This document shows positions 7,084 to 16,391 of a stretch of 64,000 nucleotides of DNA, in pieces. The position numbers and the translations under genes were made by a program. The stretch comes from Fibrobacter sp. UBA7003 (GTDB taxonomy: Bacteria > Fibrobacterota > Fibrobacteria > Fibrobacterales > Fibrobacteraceae), in the NCBI GenBank assembly GCA_002449765.1, contig DJXN01000014.1:62001-126000 (forward strand), read 5' to 3'. Below the pieces are notes generated by a model. It saw only the letters and a list, made by a program, of their open reading frames with translations, was not told the DNA's origin and ran no database searches. Every line of letters starts with the position of its first letter. Within the stretch, counting starts at the first letter, position 1.

Positions 7084-9882
7084 ATGCCTGAAAAAACTCT
7101 ACTTTTGCTCGATTCGTACGCGCTCGCGTTCCGCATGTTCTACGCCTACTCGCAAAACCCGCTCAAGAACAGCCAGGGCGAAGACGTGTCGATGATGCAC
7201 GGCTACTGGGGTGCGGTACTCCGCATTTTGGCAAAGCACAAGCCCACGCACTTTGCGATCGCTCGCGACGTGGCACATACGAAAACCTTCAGGCACGAAC
7301 TTTACCCCGACTACAAGGCGAATCGCGGGCCCATGCCCGAAGAGATGGCGGCGCAGATGCCGCTGCTGGGCGAAAGTCTCGAGGCTAGCGGAATTCCGCT
7401 GCTTTCGGAACCGGGCTACGAGGCGGACGACGTGATGGCAAGTACCGCGGTGGCTGCGGTCGAGGCGGGATTCGACAGTGTCGTGATTCTCAGTAAAGAC
7501 AAAGACATGTCGCAGATCGTGACAGACAAGATTCACCTTTTCCACCTGACGAAGGGCGCCGATGGAATAGATTTTGGCCCCGAGCAGGTGATGGAAAAGT
7601 ACGGGCTCCCGCCGGAAAAGATACGCGACTACCTCGCGCTCATGGGTGATGCGAGCGACAATGTTCCCGGCGTGCCGAAGGTGGGCCCGAAGACGGCCAT
7701 CCAGTTGCTGAACGATTATGGCGACATGGACAACCTGTACGCGAATCTCGACAAGATTACCAAGAAGGGTTTGCACGACAATTTGGCGAACAACCGCGAA
7801 AAGGCTTTCCTCAGCCGCGAACTGGTGACGCTCCAGACCAAGCGCGCCTTTAGCGGGAACCTCGACGCCCTCGAATACAACGGCCTGCACGTGGACACCT
7901 TGGCACAGATGTTCAAGGACCACGAAATCAATAGTTTGTTGCGCCTGCTCGAGAAGGTCCCGAGCAAGGCGGGTTTTGTAAGCGACGGCGAACCCGTTGC
8001 CGCAAGTTTCCCCGTAGAAGACTTGCCCACATACATCTGCGTCGATACCGATGAAGTTTTTGAGCAGATGAAGGCTGAATTTGCGGCTGCAAGTACCGTG
8101 GGCATCGATACCGAAACGGACGGGCTCGATCCGATGCAATGCAACATCGTGGGCCTCTGCCTTTCGGCAGACCCGGCGAAGGGTTACTATGTCCCGCTCG
8201 CGCACACCGACGAAATCGGGTTCCCGCTCCCCGCGGGCAAGGGCGGCAACTTCGACTTCAACAAGGCGAAGGAGTGGTTCAAGGAATTTTTCGCAGACCA
8301 CACACCCGCCGCAGGTTTCGAGACGCCGCGCGCGTTCGTATTCCATAACGCGAAATTCGACCTGCACGTTCTCGCACGCGCGTTCAAGATTCCGCAAGCC
8401 GTCATCGACAACGCAAACATCATCGACACGCTCATTGCCGCCTGGATGCTTTCGCCGGGGCAATCGGGCCTCGGGCTCGACAATCAGGTGATGCAGCGTC
8501 TACAGCACGAGATGATCCCGATTGAGAACTTGATTGGTCGCGGCAAAAACCAGATTACGTTCAACCGCGCGCCCATCAAGGAAGCCACCGAATACGGCGC
8601 CGAAGATGCAGTCTACACGCTCCGCCTTTGGAAACCGCTCAAGCAGGAACTCGAAAAGCTCGACTACGTGAAGTATTTCTTCGCGCAGGAGATGCCCCTC
8701 CTGAAGGTTTTGTACCAGATGGAATCCGTGGGTGTCGCCATCGATGTCCCGGCTCTCAAGACGCTGGAGCAGGAACTGGGCCGCCGCATCGAGAATCTGG
8801 AGAAGGAAATCTGCGACATGGCAGGCGTCGAATTCAACATCGGTTCGCCAAAGCAGCTGGGCGACGTGCTTTTCGATACGCTCGGCCTCCCTGAAATCAA
8901 GAAGCGCAGCACCGACGCCGTGGTTCTCGAAGAACTCAGCTACAAGGCGCCGCACCCGATTGTCTTTGCCGTCATCGAGTACCGCGAACTCAAGAAGATG
9001 CAGAGCACCTACATCTCGGTGCTCCCGACGCTCATCAATCCAGATACGCGCCGCATCCACACGAGCTTTATCCAGTGGGGTACCGCGACGGGCCGCCTTT
9101 CGAGCCGCGATCCGAACCTGCAGAACATTCCCGTGCGTAGTGACCTCGGCAAAAAAATTCGCGCAGCATTTATCCCGCAGAGTAAGGATAACGTCATCCT
9201 TGCGGTGGACTACTCGCAGATTGAACTCAGAATGCTTGCGCACCTGAGTGGCGATGCCGCGCTCATCGAAAGTTACAAGGAAGGCATCGACATTCACGCC
9301 CGCACAGCAGCAGCAATTTACGGGGTGGATCTCGACGCCGTCACGAGCGACATGAGGCGCGATGCAAAAGTCGTGAATTTCGGCGTGCTCTACGGGATGA
9401 CGGCCTTCCGCCTCGCCCGTGACCTAAAAATCCCGATGTCGCAGGCAAGGGACTTCATCGACGGTTACTTCGGGATGTACCAGGGTGTACAGCAGTTTAT
9501 TGAAGATACCAAGGCGGCCGCCCACCGCGACGGCTATGTGGAAACGCTTTCGGGCCGCCGCCGCTACATTGCGGGCATCGATTCTAGCGACCGCATGGAA
9601 TCGCAAATGGCCGAGCGCATGGCCGTGAATACTCCCGTCCAAGGCTCCGCCGCCGATCTCATCAAGATTGCGATGATCCGCATCCAGAAGCGAATCAACG
9701 CCGAGAACCTCCCGCTCCGCATGATGCTGCAGGTGCACGACGAACTTGTATTCGAATGCCCCCGCGACCAGGTAGAAGCGATGGCCCAGATGGTGAAATC
9801 CGAAATGGAAGGCGCCATGGAACTGAAGGTCCCCCTCGTCGCGAGTGTGGGCTTCGGCGAGAACTGGCTAGAGGCGCATTAA
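7084..9882 (+). CDS. polA: DNA polymerase I
   Basis: A 932-residue DNA repair and lagging-strand polymerase. The domains in order are: 5'-nuclease (about 1-300; LLLLDSYALAFRMFYAY, ILSKDKDMSQIV, MGDASDNVPGVPKVGPKTA); 3'-5' exonuclease (about 320-525), which looks active because the DxE motif (GIDTETDGLDP), the AKFDLHVL motif and the C-terminal YGAEDAVYTL motif are kept; and the polymerase (about 540-932), with motif A VDYSQIELRMLAH, the O-helix RRDAKVVNFGVLYGM, and motif C LQVHDELVFE. The start is the ATG at 7084; the reading frame is open to 7021 but lacks a better start. The gene converges with the large FISUMP gene, and the two stop codons overlap. Confidence 0.97.
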   Translation: MPEKTLLLLDSYALAFRMFYAYSQNPLKNSQGEDVSMMHGYWGAVLRILAKHKPTHFAIARDVAHTKTFRHELYPDYKANRGPMPEEMAAQMPLLGESLEASGIPLLSEPGYEADDVMASTAVAAVEAGFDSVVILSKDKDMSQIVTDKIHLFHLTKGADGIDFGPEQVMEKYGLPPEKIRDYLALMGDASDNVPGVPKVGPKTAIQLLNDYGDMDNLYANLDKITKKGLHDNLANNREKAFLSRELVTLQTKRAFSGNLDALEYNGLHVDTLAQMFKDHEINSLLRLLEKVPSKAGFVSDGEPVAASFPVEDLPTYICVDTDEVFEQMKAEFAAASTVGIDTETDGLDPMQCNIVGLCLSADPAKGYYVPLAHTDEIGFPLPAGKGGNFDFNKAKEWFKEFFADHTPAAGFETPRAFVFHNAKFDLHVLARAFKIPQAVIDNANIIDTLIAAWMLSPGQSGLGLDNQVMQRLQHEMIPIENLIGRGKNQITFNRAPIKEATEYGAEDAVYTLRLWKPLKQELEKLDYVKYFFAQEMPLLKVLYQMESVGVAIDVPALKTLEQELGRRIENLEKEICDMAGVEFNIGSPKQLGDVLFDTLGLPEIKKRSTDAVVLEELSYKAPHPIVFAVIEYRELKKMQSTYISVLPTLINPDTRRIHTSFIQWGTATGRLSSRDPNLQNIPVRSDLGKKIRAAFIPQSKDNVILAVDYSQIELRMLAHLSGDAALIESYKEGIDIHARTAAAIYGVDLDAVTSDMRRDAKVVNFGVLYGMTAFRLARDLKIPMSQARDFIDGYFGMYQGVQQFIEDTKAAAHRDGYVETLSGRRRYIAGIDSSDRMESQMAERMAVNTPVQGSAADLIKIAMIRIQKRINAENLPLRMMLQVHDELVFECPRDQVEAMAQMVKSEMEGAMELKVPLVASVGFGENWLEAH

Positions 9883-12782
9883 TCCTTTATACAGCGGATG
9901 CTATACGCTTCCGTTATCTTGCCGTTCGAAACAGAGCTCGAAACAAAGTTTACTTCCTCGCTGGACAAATAGAAAGCTTCATACTCGTTCAGCGAGCAGT
10001 CCTGCGCATACCAGAACCACGCTTGTCGCGTAGCATCTCCATACGAACCTACTTCATACATGATTCCGCCAGGGAGTGCCGTAAAACCAAGCACATCAGT
10101 TCCGTTCCTGCTATGCCCCGTATTATCGGACCAGCCTTCCTTCGCCCGCAAACCATTCTGCGGGTCACCACCCATAAGCACTATAAAATTGTACAACTCA
10201 AACCAATCCGATATCGACGGCAAATGCCAACCCGCAGGGCATACCTGGCTGGACAATTCACAAGAATAGAACGAGCCGTAGGTGTCGCACTGTTCTGCCT
10301 CATTGTCATAGCACCAGCGATTCCCTTCCAGTTCGGGCTTTGAGACAGAATCCCTGTAGTCCAGGTTTTCAGCCATCCATGTCTGGCCCCAGATGTCGAT
10401 TGTCTTGTACACCCTGCCGTCGCGCGCATCCGTGAACGAGCCATATTCCCACGCGGTCGAATCTATTTTCCAGCCCTCTTCGCCACACACGAAATGCGTA
10501 TTGTTTACCGTAATTTTCTTGCCGTAGATATAACTTGTACAGCCCAAATTCAGGCTCATTTCCCTCTCCGTAGGCAACCGGAATCCACCATTTTCGCATA
10601 CGTAGACGCGTCCAGTCGCATTATCATGCTTGTTATGGAAAGATCCGTCGCCATATAGCCCTGTCGCGCTACACTCATCCCGGTCTTCGTAGGTATCGCT
10701 GTATATCAGCGGAGCCGTCTCCCATTGCATGTGAACCGCACGCCACGACACGTAGCGACACACATAGTATTCACCTGCATACTTCACCTTGGACGTATCA
10801 CCCTCTACCATGCACGGGGTGCCTCCCAAAGCATAGAGGACGCTATCCATCTTGGTTCCCTCGCGCCAATGGCCATCCTGAAACACACAGTAGCGGCCAT
10901 TTGACGGACATTTCACGACAGTGCCCTCGTCGTAATCGGTGCCCAACATTATCTGGTCCACAGTGGAATCCATTGTCCCCACCCAAGTGCCATTATCGCA
11001 AGTGTACCATACGGATTTAGACGACCTCGACAATTCCCCCTGTCGCGCCGCAGTACAGCCACCAAGTCCTAACTTGCAGTTGGAACTATCGCGTTCATAC
11101 CAAGCACCATTATCGTAAACATAGCACATACGCGGATCAGAGCCATCCCACAGCGTTTTGCCTTCCACCGCACCCGTCCACTTGAACTCGTTATATTCGT
11201 CATAGTTCATCATATGCCAGCCGTCTTCTTCGCAGACATAGTAGACCATGTTGTTATATCTCGCGACCCTGTGCAAATTTTCCTCATCGCACGCAGAAAG
11301 CGTTTCGTAATCCTGCACGCAACGGACCGGGAATCGTGAAGTCGAATCATGCAACTTCGACATTCCTGTTCCCGTACTTGAAAAAAAGATGTCATACGGG
11401 TATCTGCCCTGGGAATCCTTGTCATACGAACTCGTCCAATAACTCACGCCCAGCAGTCCGGCAGGCCTTGCCGCAAAACCGCGTTTATCCAGTTCAGATT
11501 GTGACGTGCTACCTATACTCCTGAACAAGTAATCCCATTCTTCCTTGCTCGGCAAGTGCCAACCCGCAGGGCAAACTTCCTTGGCGTCGTCCCAATAATA
11601 TTCGGAGCTTCCCCCGTAGTTCAAGTCATCGGCCATCCAGTTCTGAATTCCGATTTCGATGGTACGGTAAGCCTGTCCGTCACGGGCATCCACCAGTTTG
11701 CCGTAATCGAAGCTTACCGTGTCTCTATTTTCTGTCGTATCCTTGACATCCGTCGTGTCAGAATCATCCTCCAAGTATTCTTCCGACACCCACTTCCCGT
11801 TTTGGCATACAAAATAAACACCTTCCATTGCGCTTTTCGGGTTCATATTGCGTCGCGCCTCGTTCTCGCGTTTTCCATCGCACACATCGAACCCATAAGC
11901 CATCCGCCAAAAATTGTCCACATACTTTTCAAATGCCGGGACCTTCTTGGACATCTTCCACGAAGCGACCGTTTCACGGATTGAGTCGAGACCGCCTTCC
12001 ATGCTCTGGTTTGCCGCCCAGTCGGCTATTTTCACGATGGTCGACTTGTCGTTCCATTCGCCATCTTTCTCGATATCAAAAACCATATTCGAAAGGCGTT
12101 CCGAAAGTTTCGATTCCTCACCAGCGCCCCCTTTGGGATTCCCCAAGCTGAAGGGGCCGGATTCCGTATTCAAGCATCCAAGCACAAGCACACTCATGGC
12201 AAGCAGGGCCGCGCTCCCATCCCCGTTCCCAAAGGCATTCAGATCCTCCGCCAGTCCAAAGTCTCCCTTGATACCAAATGCGGCCATCACCTCGCGTTCG
12301 GCCTGCGCTTTCGCTTCGGAGAACGACATGTGTTTCACGGTGACAAGGTAAAGCACGCGTGCGTATTCCAGATGGGTCAGCAAGTTCACATTCACCGAAT
12401 CACGCTCGGACAAATCCGTCACCGCATACAACGTCACAGACGATTTGGTCTTTGCGCCCGTCAGTTCATTCCTGAAAAGGCCACTGGCCTCAAGTATGGC
12501 ATACGGAGAGTCAAACTCGTCGAAGGTGACCGAATAGGCTCCCGAATCGTTTTGCACCTTTCCTTCGTAATGGTTCCCCGTAAGCAACAGCATGCCAGCA
12601 TCAAGTTCATGCACGGAGACGGACGCGCCCTTCGCATAGGGGCCCTTCTGTACCACGCCCGAAATCGTCTTCTCGTCAGCTACCGGAGTTCCTGTGTTTC
12701 CACCGGAACTCTCGTCATCGCCACATGCGACAAGCCACAATAACAGGAATAAGGGAACGAGCCTCTTGCTCCCAAAAAACAT
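9879..12782 (-). CDS. Large lipoprotein with two FISUMP domains and YxCxxGxW repeats
   Basis: A 967-residue lipoprotein (lipobox LLWLVAC, Cys at about 20). Residues about 40-300 form a region seen in some FISUMP proteins (ISGVVQKGPYAKGASVSVHE, then helical). FISUMP domain 1 is at about 360-490 (DARDGQAYRTIEIGIQNWMA, CPAGWHLPSKEEW, FPVRCVQD). Between about 495 and 770 are at least five degenerate short modules ending in a Y/F-x-C-x-x-G/D-x-W motif, such as VYYVCEEDGW, VWYTCDNGTW and THFVCGEEGW. FISUMP domain 2 is at about 780-967 (DARDGRVYKTIDIWGQTWMA ... SIRCIKD). AAGGTGG precedes the ATG. A cell-surface role is likely; the exact function is unknown. Confidence 0.88.
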   Translation of the reverse strand: MFFGSKRLVPLFLLLWLVACGDDESSGGNTGTPVADEKTISGVVQKGPYAKGASVSVHELDAGMLLLTGNHYEGKVQNDSGAYSVTFDEFDSPYAILEASGLFRNELTGAKTKSSVTLYAVTDLSERDSVNVNLLTHLEYARVLYLVTVKHMSFSEAKAQAEREVMAAFGIKGDFGLAEDLNAFGNGDGSAALLAMSVLVLGCLNTESGPFSLGNPKGGAGEESKLSERLSNMVFDIEKDGEWNDKSTIVKIADWAANQSMEGGLDSIRETVASWKMSKKVPAFEKYVDNFWRMAYGFDVCDGKRENEARRNMNPKSAMEGVYFVCQNGKWVSEEYLEDDSDTTDVKDTTENRDTVSFDYGKLVDARDGQAYRTIEIGIQNWMADDLNYGGSSEYYWDDAKEVCPAGWHLPSKEEWDYLFRSIGSTSQSELDKRGFAARPAGLLGVSYWTSSYDKDSQGRYPYDIFFSSTGTGMSKLHDSTSRFPVRCVQDYETLSACDEENLHRVARYNNMVYYVCEEDGWHMMNYDEYNEFKWTGAVEGKTLWDGSDPRMCYVYDNGAWYERDSSNCKLGLGGCTAARQGELSRSSKSVWYTCDNGTWVGTMDSTVDQIMLGTDYDEGTVVKCPSNGRYCVFQDGHWREGTKMDSVLYALGGTPCMVEGDTSKVKYAGEYYVCRYVSWRAVHMQWETAPLIYSDTYEDRDECSATGLYGDGSFHNKHDNATGRVYVCENGGFRLPTEREMSLNLGCTSYIYGKKITVNNTHFVCGEEGWKIDSTAWEYGSFTDARDGRVYKTIDIWGQTWMAENLDYRDSVSKPELEGNRWCYDNEAEQCDTYGSFYSCELSSQVCPAGWHLPSISDWFELYNFIVLMGGDPQNGLRAKEGWSDNTGHSRNGTDVLGFTALPGGIMYEVGSYGDATRQAWFWYAQDCSLNEYEAFYLSSEEVNFVSSSVSNGKITEAYSIRCIKD

Positions 12783-12809
12783 TCTAACCCACCTTCAACG
12801 CAAAAGCGC

Positions 12810-13992
12810 CTACCTGGAAATATAGGTATTTTCCCTGTTTTTTAGGCAACGGAGATTTGCAAATCCGAGTCTCGGTTCAATACGCGAGAATTCAAAGCCC
12901 TGCCAGGTTTTCTTTACAGAGGCACCGTATTTTACTGTAAAGCCCAAGCCCTCGATATCGTACACGCACTGGTGGCGGCCTTTTTCAAAGATATCCCTGC
13001 ATTTCGAAATATTGGCGTCCGCCGTCCAATAAGACATGTCCCCTCCTGTCAAGCTATTGGGGAGCATGGAGAATCCATACGAATCCAGGCACTGGTCATT
13101 TCCGTTTTCATCAAGCGGCCATGCGCCCTTCTTGCAGAGGTGTTTCACGATTTCCTCCTCGATGACACACTGCATATCCCATACATTGAAGCGGCACCTT
13201 TCTCCATCCCTACAGTCAAAGACGTCCTTCCGGCCCTTTCGCCACCTGCTGTAAGACGCATCCAGTTCGTCATTGATCCGAGACATCGCTTTCGTGTCAT
13301 CCGCTTCGTAGGCTTTTGCATAATCGCGGAACAGGCTATAGCTGCGGAATTTCACCATATCCATGGCAACATAAGAAATCAGTTCCTCCCATTCCGCACG
13401 GGTCGGGACATGAAAACCTACAGGGCAAACCCCGCGATGATTTTCCTTGATGTCAGGTTTTTCGATAAAATCCTGATAGATCAGCGCCCGCAAATTCAGG
13501 TCCATCATTACGAACCAGGAATTCGCTTCGCCGCTAGGGACTGCATACGAAAGCCGATCCATGGCCACGCTGGTGATATTGGACAAATCCTCGTTCCCTA
13601 CAAGTGCTACTCCATATTTTCCCGTAAGTCCTTCCCCGAAGAGCACGTTATGGTCCATCCACTCCTGACGTCCTATCCTTACGGTCTTGACAAGGCCAAT
13701 TCACACGGTAATTGCACGTCCGAAACGCATCCTCGCCATTGCACATTCCATAGCTGCCCAGCATTTTCGACACCTGATTCTGCAAGAGGCCCTGAGTTGC
13801 GCCAAATTCTTTCGAAAGTCCCAAATTATCTATTTTATCCAAAATGGCATTGGACGTCCGGATTAAGGGTTCGACACTGTTTCTCCTTTCAGGATTTCCA
13901 TGCCGCTCATCGAACCGGAAACGACCCTCTACAAATTCATAGTCGGGATGTTGTCTATAAAAGCATAGCAGGATTCCGAGCGACCATTTCAA
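12810..13992 (-). pseudogene. Decayed FISUMP protein gene (frameshift, no signal peptide)
   Basis: Two overlapping minus-strand reading frames make up one FISUMP gene. The upstream frame (13992 to about 13697) ends in MCNGEDAFRTCNYRVNW, the usual lead-in to the domain. The next frame continues with LVKTVRIGRQEWMDHNVLF, the FISUMP entry motif, then CPVGFHVPTRAEWEEL and a Cys-containing C-terminus. One extra base near 13694-13697 (GGCC on the plus strand) accounts for the shift. The first frame has no signal peptide or lipobox and is preceded by an in-frame TAG, so the 5' part is also missing compared with the neighbouring large FISUMP gene. It is either a pseudogene or a sequencing error plus an unusual start; the double lesion favours decay. 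Confidence 0.72.
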
Positions 13993-14024
13993 GATAGGTC
14001 TATACTAAAGTATATAAATTTTTT

Positions 14025-14032
14025 TAGATTTG
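14025..14032 (+). promoter_or_regulatory. Promoter-like TAGATTTG just before prfA
   Basis: TAGATTTG ends 6 bp before the prfA ATG, and no Shine-Dalgarno sequence lies between them. It matches TAnnTTTG exactly. A clear upstream TTTG box was not found. Confidence 0.4.
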
Positions 14033-14038
14033 GGCACG

Positions 14039-15106
14039 ATGAAAGACAAGGCTCAAAAACTGATTGAAAAGTACGAGGAACTGGAATCGGAACTCGGGAA
14101 CCCGGACGTTCTCGCCGACCAGGCCCGCTACAACAAGATTCACAAGCAGTACAAGGGTATCGAGAAGGCCGTACAAAAGGCGAAGGAATACCTGCAACTG
14201 GTAAACGACCTCGCCGAATACAAGGCGGCTCTCGGAGACCCGGATCCCGAGATGGTCGCGATGGCAAAATCCGAAATTTCGGACATCGAGAAGAAGTTGC
14301 CGGGCGTGACCGACGAGCTGCAGATACTGATGGTGCCGAAGGACCCGTGGGACTACCGCAACGCGACGCTCGAAATCCGCGGCGGTACCGGCGGCGACGA
14401 ATCGGCGCTCTTCGCGGGCGACCTGTTCCGCATGTACCAGGGCTACTGCAGCCGCATGGGCTGGAAGATGACCATCCAGGATGCGAGCGAAGGCACCGTG
14501 GGCGGCTACAAGGAAATCCGCGTGTTCATTGAAGGCGACAGCGTCTACGGCACGCTCAAGTTCGAAAGCGGCGTGCACCGCGTGCAGCGCGTGCCCGAAA
14601 CCGAAGCCCAGGGCCGCGTCCACACCTCGGCGGCAACAGTCGCAATCCTCCCCGAAGCCGAAGAAGTGGACGTGGAAATCCGGGAAGCGGACATCCACAT
14701 GGACACCTACCGTTCTTCGGGCGCAGGCGGCCAGTACATCAACAAGACGGACTCCGCCGTGCGACTCACCCACATTCCGACAGGCGTGGTGGTGAGCTGC
14801 CAGACCGAACGTAGCCAGTTGCAGAACCGCCTGCATGCCATGGAAATGCTGCGTTCCAAAATTTTGGACGCCGTGATTGCAAAGAAGGAACAAGAAGAAG
14901 CCGCCAGCCGCAAGGCCCTCGTGGGCACCGGCGACCGCAGCGCGAAAATCCGCACCTACAACTTCCCGCAGAACCGCGTGACCGACCACCGCATCGGCCT
15001 TACCCTGTACAACCTGGACAAGGTCATCACCGGCGACCTGGATGAAATCATCAACGGGCTCCAGATGGCCAACGCGCAGGAGAAACTCGGGAAGTTCACC
15101 GCTTAA
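14039..15106 (+). CDS. prfA: Peptide chain release factor 1
   Basis: A 355-residue release factor that reads UAA and UAG. It has the N-terminal coiled domain, the anticodon-like RVPETEAQGRVHTSAATVA segment (the PXT-type region: residues PET before AQGRVHTS), and the universally conserved GGQ loop SSGAGGQYINKTDSAVR, whose glutamine is the PrmC methylation target. The C-terminal IRTYNFPQNRVTDHRIG is typical. An in-frame TTG at 14030 is possible, but the ATG at 14039 gives the standard N-terminus. No Shine-Dalgarno is seen. prmC, whose product modifies this protein, follows directly. Confidence 0.96.
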   Translation: MKDKAQKLIEKYEELESELGNPDVLADQARYNKIHKQYKGIEKAVQKAKEYLQLVNDLAEYKAALGDPDPEMVAMAKSEISDIEKKLPGVTDELQILMVPKDPWDYRNATLEIRGGTGGDESALFAGDLFRMYQGYCSRMGWKMTIQDASEGTVGGYKEIRVFIEGDSVYGTLKFESGVHRVQRVPETEAQGRVHTSAATVAILPEAEEVDVEIREADIHMDTYRSSGAGGQYINKTDSAVRLTHIPTGVVVSCQTERSQLQNRLHAMEMLRSKILDAVIAKKEQEEAASRKALVGTGDRSAKIRTYNFPQNRVTDHRIGLTLYNLDKVITGDLDEIINGLQMANAQEKLGKFTA

Positions 15107-15107
15107 A

Positions 15108-15134
15108 GGAGATGTCCGCCTTCGCGGGCATAAC
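15108..15134 (+). repeat. REP-like palindrome between prfA and prmC
   Basis: TGTCCGC-CTTC-GCGGGCA forms a hairpin in the 34-bp gap between prfA and prmC. Its reverse complement, TGCCCGCGAAGGCGGACATC, is close to the palindromes at 32606-32633 and 61470-61500. Confidence 0.6.
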
Positions 15135-15140
15135 AAGAAA

Positions 15141-16064
15141 ATGCCGCAAATGACCGTACTTGAAATCCTCAATCGCACGAAGGTCTTCTTCGAAAAGAAG
15201 GGCGTGCCCGACGCGCGGCTGGATGCGGAATACATCATCAGCCATGGTCTCGGCATGAAAAACCGCATGGACCTGTACCTGAACTTCGAGAAGCCCCTGA
15301 CCGCAGCCGAACTCGACACGCTCCGCCCGCTGGTAGCGCGCCGCGCGAACCGCGAACCGCTGCAGCACATCATAGGCGACACGAGCTTCCGCGGGCACAT
15401 CATCAAGTGCGACACGCGTGCGCTGGTCCCGCGTCCGGAAACCGAGGAACTCGTCGACATGGCGAAGAAATCGCTCGAGGGTGTTTCTGCTCCCTTCGTC
15501 GTCGAAGTGGGAACGGGCACGGGCGCCATCGCCATCTCCTGTGCAAAGGAAATCCCGGGTGCGAAGGTCCTCGCGACAGACATTTCCGAAGACGCGCTCG
15601 CACTCGCCCGCGAAAATGCAGAAGCGAACGGGCTCGGAGAAAGCACCGAAGGCGCAAGCCTCACCTTCGCGCAGGGCGACCTGCTTGACGCCGTAACGGG
15701 CGACATCGTGGCGAAGATTGTCGGCGCTTCGGCAAGCTCAGCGACCTTGCCTAAAATCAGCTGCCTCATCGCGAACCTCCCCTACATTCCCGACAGCGAG
15801 AAGGGGAAACTCCAGCCCGAAGTAGACAAGTTCGACCCGGAACTCGCCCTCTACGGCGGACCCGACGGCCTCACGCTCGTGCGCAAGATGCTCCAGCAGA
15901 CCGAAGGCAAGCTGAATGCGGGCGCCCCGATTTTCCTCGAAATCGGTTCGGAACAGGCCCCCATGCTCGAGGCGGAAGCCGACAACTACCCCTGGCTCGA
16001 ATTTACCGGAAGCCACAAGGACTTCTGCGGGAACATCCGTTTCGTCAGCTACAAGGCTAAATAA
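15141..16064 (+). CDS. prmC: Release factor glutamine methyltransferase
   Basis: A 307-residue SAM-dependent enzyme that methylates the GGQ glutamine of release factors, here encoded next to its substrate gene. It has an N-terminal helical domain (about 1-80) and a Rossmann methyltransferase domain with VVEVGTGTGAIAISCAKEIP (SAM loop) and VLATDISEDALALARENAE. The catalytic motif is normally NPPY; here it reads NLPY (IANLPYIPDSEKGK), an unusual substitution. The C-terminus (FLEIGSEQ, DFCGNIRFV) is typical. The ATG at 15141 is preferred: the reading frame extends upstream into prfA but without family similarity. Confidence 0.92.
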   Translation: MPQMTVLEILNRTKVFFEKKGVPDARLDAEYIISHGLGMKNRMDLYLNFEKPLTAAELDTLRPLVARRANREPLQHIIGDTSFRGHIIKCDTRALVPRPETEELVDMAKKSLEGVSAPFVVEVGTGTGAIAISCAKEIPGAKVLATDISEDALALARENAEANGLGESTEGASLTFAQGDLLDAVTGDIVAKIVGASASSATLPKISCLIANLPYIPDSEKGKLQPEVDKFDPELALYGGPDGLTLVRKMLQQTEGKLNAGAPIFLEIGSEQAPMLEAEADNYPWLEFTGSHKDFCGNIRFVSYKAK

Positions 16065-16068
16065 GGCC

Positions 16069-16254
16069 CTACATTCCAACCGCGCAACCGAGTGCAGAAA
16101 GCACGTAGGTTTCGCTTTCGCCCATGCGGTAGAACGAAAGCAGTTCGGAATCATCGACAAGGCCGTCCGAAAAACCGTTCAGTTGCAGCTGTTCGCCAAT
16201 GCGGCGCTTGAACATCGAGAAACCGGAATCCCAGGGACTGACTCTTTTAACCAT
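16069..16254 (-). CDS. Small hypothetical protein (61 aa)
   Basis: A 61-residue ORF (MVKRVSPWDSGFSMFKRRIG ...) with AGAGG about 6 bp before the ATG. It has no signal peptide or membrane segment and no family was recognised; the C-terminal SALGCAVGM is mildly hydrophobic. It lies downstream of rlpA on the same strand and converges with prmC. The ribosome-binding site argues for expression; the short length leaves doubt. Confidence 0.5.
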   Translation of the reverse strand: MVKRVSPWDSGFSMFKRRIGEQLQLNGFSDGLVDDSELLSFYRMGESETYVLSALGCAVGM

Positions 16255-16331
16255 ATTTTACCTCTTTTTTTTCGAAGAGGAGCACACAAACGCATAAGTG
16301 CTTCTCTGTGCAGTAAAATATAGAATCCCGC

Positions 16332-16350
16332 AATGTCAAATAATGACATT
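16332..16350. repeat. Perfect inverted repeat AATGTCA-AATAA-TGACATT
   Basis: A 7-bp perfect dyad in the 137-bp gap between rlpA and the small ORF. There is no T-tract after it, so it is not a typical terminator; it could be an operator or RNA hairpin. Confidence 0.4.
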
Positions 16351-16391
16351 CTTCATTTTTTTTCTGATTTTTGTTTTCGGAGGCGGGAATG

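Noticed and set aside
7099..8463. A 454-codon minus-strand ORF opposite polA.
   Set aside because: It lies wholly antisense to DNA polymerase I with no ribosome-binding site or domain.
14024..15769. A 581-codon minus-strand ORF opposite prfA and prmC.
   Set aside because: It covers two genes with clear families and has low-complexity Ser/Arg/Val composition; an antisense shadow in GC-rich DNA.
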